This document shows positions 4,336 through 5,201 of a stretch of 5,201 nucleotides of DNA, in pieces. Made by a program: the position numbers and the translations under genes. The notes beneath the pieces are model-generated. The model searched no databases, was not told the DNA's origin, and saw only the letters and a list, made by a program, of their open reading frames with translations. Within the stretch, counting starts at the first letter, position 1, and each line of letters begins with the position of its first letter. This DNA is from Candidatus Nomurabacteria bacterium. GTDB lineage: Bacteria > Patescibacteriota > Saccharimonadia > Saccharimonadales > Saccharimonadaceae. The DNA lies in NCBI GenBank assembly GCA_031278275.1, contig JAITKW010000041.1, positions 1 through 5,201 of the forward strand. Reading direction: 5' to 3'.

Positions 4336-5201
4336 TTATTTACGTCTCTTAAATATAGCCCGGCGATAAATCGTACGGTACATAAACAAGGAAAAAACCA
4401 CCGCCATTATTGTAGCAGTCACAACAACTAGCGGGATTTTCTGAGCCCACGCCACATCAATCCTCGCCCGCCCAGTATTTGGCACATTAACATCGCCATC
4501 GCTAGCATCACCATCTGTATTTGGTATATCCGGCTCAAAGCCGGCTGTCGCCATACAATCTGGCAGACCATCATTCTGAACCGCAGCCGGAATGGCACTT
4601 AAAATACCAAGCTTACCAACCCCAGTCGTCCAATTCGACAGTTCACCCGCAAAAACGCTGGAAAAGAAATTATCTGTAGCGAAATCTAGCCCGCTTACAC
4701 TCACGCCGTCTTTGTCGCTTTCCACAAAATCATCACGCACCATTTCTCCAGCAGTCGGCGGATTTGACAAAATGACTTTTTCACCATTCCAGCCGTAATT
4801 ATTAGACAGCGTTAATAAATTGAGGTTATTGACCCTGCCAAAAGTGCGTCCGGTCGTTTCCGGATTGTTGCTCGTAATTGGCGTAACATATTCCAAAATC
4901 GACACCGAACCCGTCAACGTCAGGCTTCCATCGCGAGGAATGTCAAGTGAAGAATTCGCTTGATTAGTAATCGAAATATCGCCAATAATCCCACCAGCTC
5001 GTCCGGTCGTTGACGACACGCTGCAAGTTTGATAGACATTATGCACGGTGATTTCGTTATCATCAGCTTTAGCCGAACCGATAATGCCACCCACCGTGTC
5101 AGCGGTCGCAATCACACTGCCCCTATGATAAGCATTGAGAATTGAACTGGTGAGCGGGGCGGTTTTACATAGCGCATTGGAATAATCTACGCCAGTGGTG
5201 C
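4336..5201 (-). CDS. GLUG-repeat surface protein, C-terminal part with VPNTG motif and membrane anchor (partial)
   Basis: The frame stays open to the window edge, so this is the last 287 residues of a longer protein; the internal GTG at 5115 is not a credible start. Numbering from the first whole codon (5199): two GLUG-like units end in VGGIIGSA (36-43) and AGGIIGDI (68-75), preceded by SVIATAD and CSVSSTTG, as in bacterial adhesins with beta-solenoid GLUG repeats. A Ser/Thr/Asn-rich stretch follows, then an acidic linker (about 221-238), VPNTG at 239-243, a hydrophobic helix at about 255-275 and the basic tail YRRAIFKRRK. This is the layout of a secreted, cell-surface-anchored protein with its C-terminus inside. 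VPNTG resembles an LPXTG-like sorting signal, but the TM helix alone could anchor it. The N-terminal signal peptide lies outside the window. Ligand unknown. Stop TAA. Confidence 0.82.
   Translation of the reverse strand, partial: TTGVDYSNALCKTAPLTSSILNAYHRGSVIATADTVGGIIGSAKADDNEITVHNVYQTCSVSSTTGRAGGIIGDISITNQANSSLDIPRDGSLTLTGSVSILEYVTPITSNNPETTGRTFGRVNNLNLLTLSNNYGWNGEKVILSNPPTAGEMVRDDFVESDKDGVSVSGLDFATDNFFSSVFAGELSNWTTGVGKLGILSAIPAAVQNDGLPDCMATAGFEPDIPNTDGDASDGDVNVPNTGRARIDVAWAQKIPLVVVTATIMAVVFSLFMYRTIYRRAIFKRRK

Noticed and set aside
5113..5115. GTG at 5115 as the start of the surface protein
   Set aside because: The frame is open without a stop to the window edge, and residues upstream of the GTG continue the same GLUG-type pattern.

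Overview
The window looks like a bacterial chromosome segment from the Candidate Phyla Radiation (Patescibacteria), most likely a Saccharibacteria-type genome. The clues are a two-TM coiled-coil membrane protein with a 'DKAWE…GFLLSTLTL…W.K' pattern that I associate with CPR genomes, a surface protein with a VPNTG sorting-like motif before its C-terminal membrane anchor, start codons placed directly behind -10 boxes (leaderless mRNAs), and compact, mostly single-gene transcription. This is inference from pattern memory; no rRNA or other definitive marker is present.

Layout. 1-221 (minus): the middle of LepA/EF4, starting abruptly at domain III with no GTPase half upstream. 337-1293 (plus): an integral membrane protein of the CruF/DUF422 'carotenoid biosynthesis' type, driven by a promoter that leaves no room for a leader. 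1294-1524: gene debris, with a copy of the 3' end of an AlkD-type gene and a stop-interrupted tail of an ABC transporter ATPase. 1525-1902 (minus): the two-TM protein, with four cysteines in its outer loop and a strong Shine-Dalgarno. 2045-2758 (minus): an AlkD-family DNA alkylation repair glycosylase, leaderless. 2759-3142: no convincing gene, but it contains the gap terminator. 3143-4150 (minus): glyceraldehyde-3-phosphate dehydrogenase, with a good promoter, a strong intrinsic terminator, and a 12-bp inverted repeat that places complementary sequences in its 5' and 3' UTRs. 4336-5201 (minus, continues past the window): the C-terminal part of a GLUG-repeat surface protein.

The genes do not form one pathway. 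They are single transcription units of translation, DNA repair, central carbon metabolism and cell-surface function, separated by short spacers with signs of decay and recombination (truncated lepA, ABC tail, duplicated alkD end). I found no tRNA, rRNA, CRISPR array, intact mobile element or obvious defence system. The strongest leads are the leaderless-promoter geometry, the truncated lepA, the gap gene's cofactor-site residues and flanking inverted repeat, and the recombination scar at 1303-1458.
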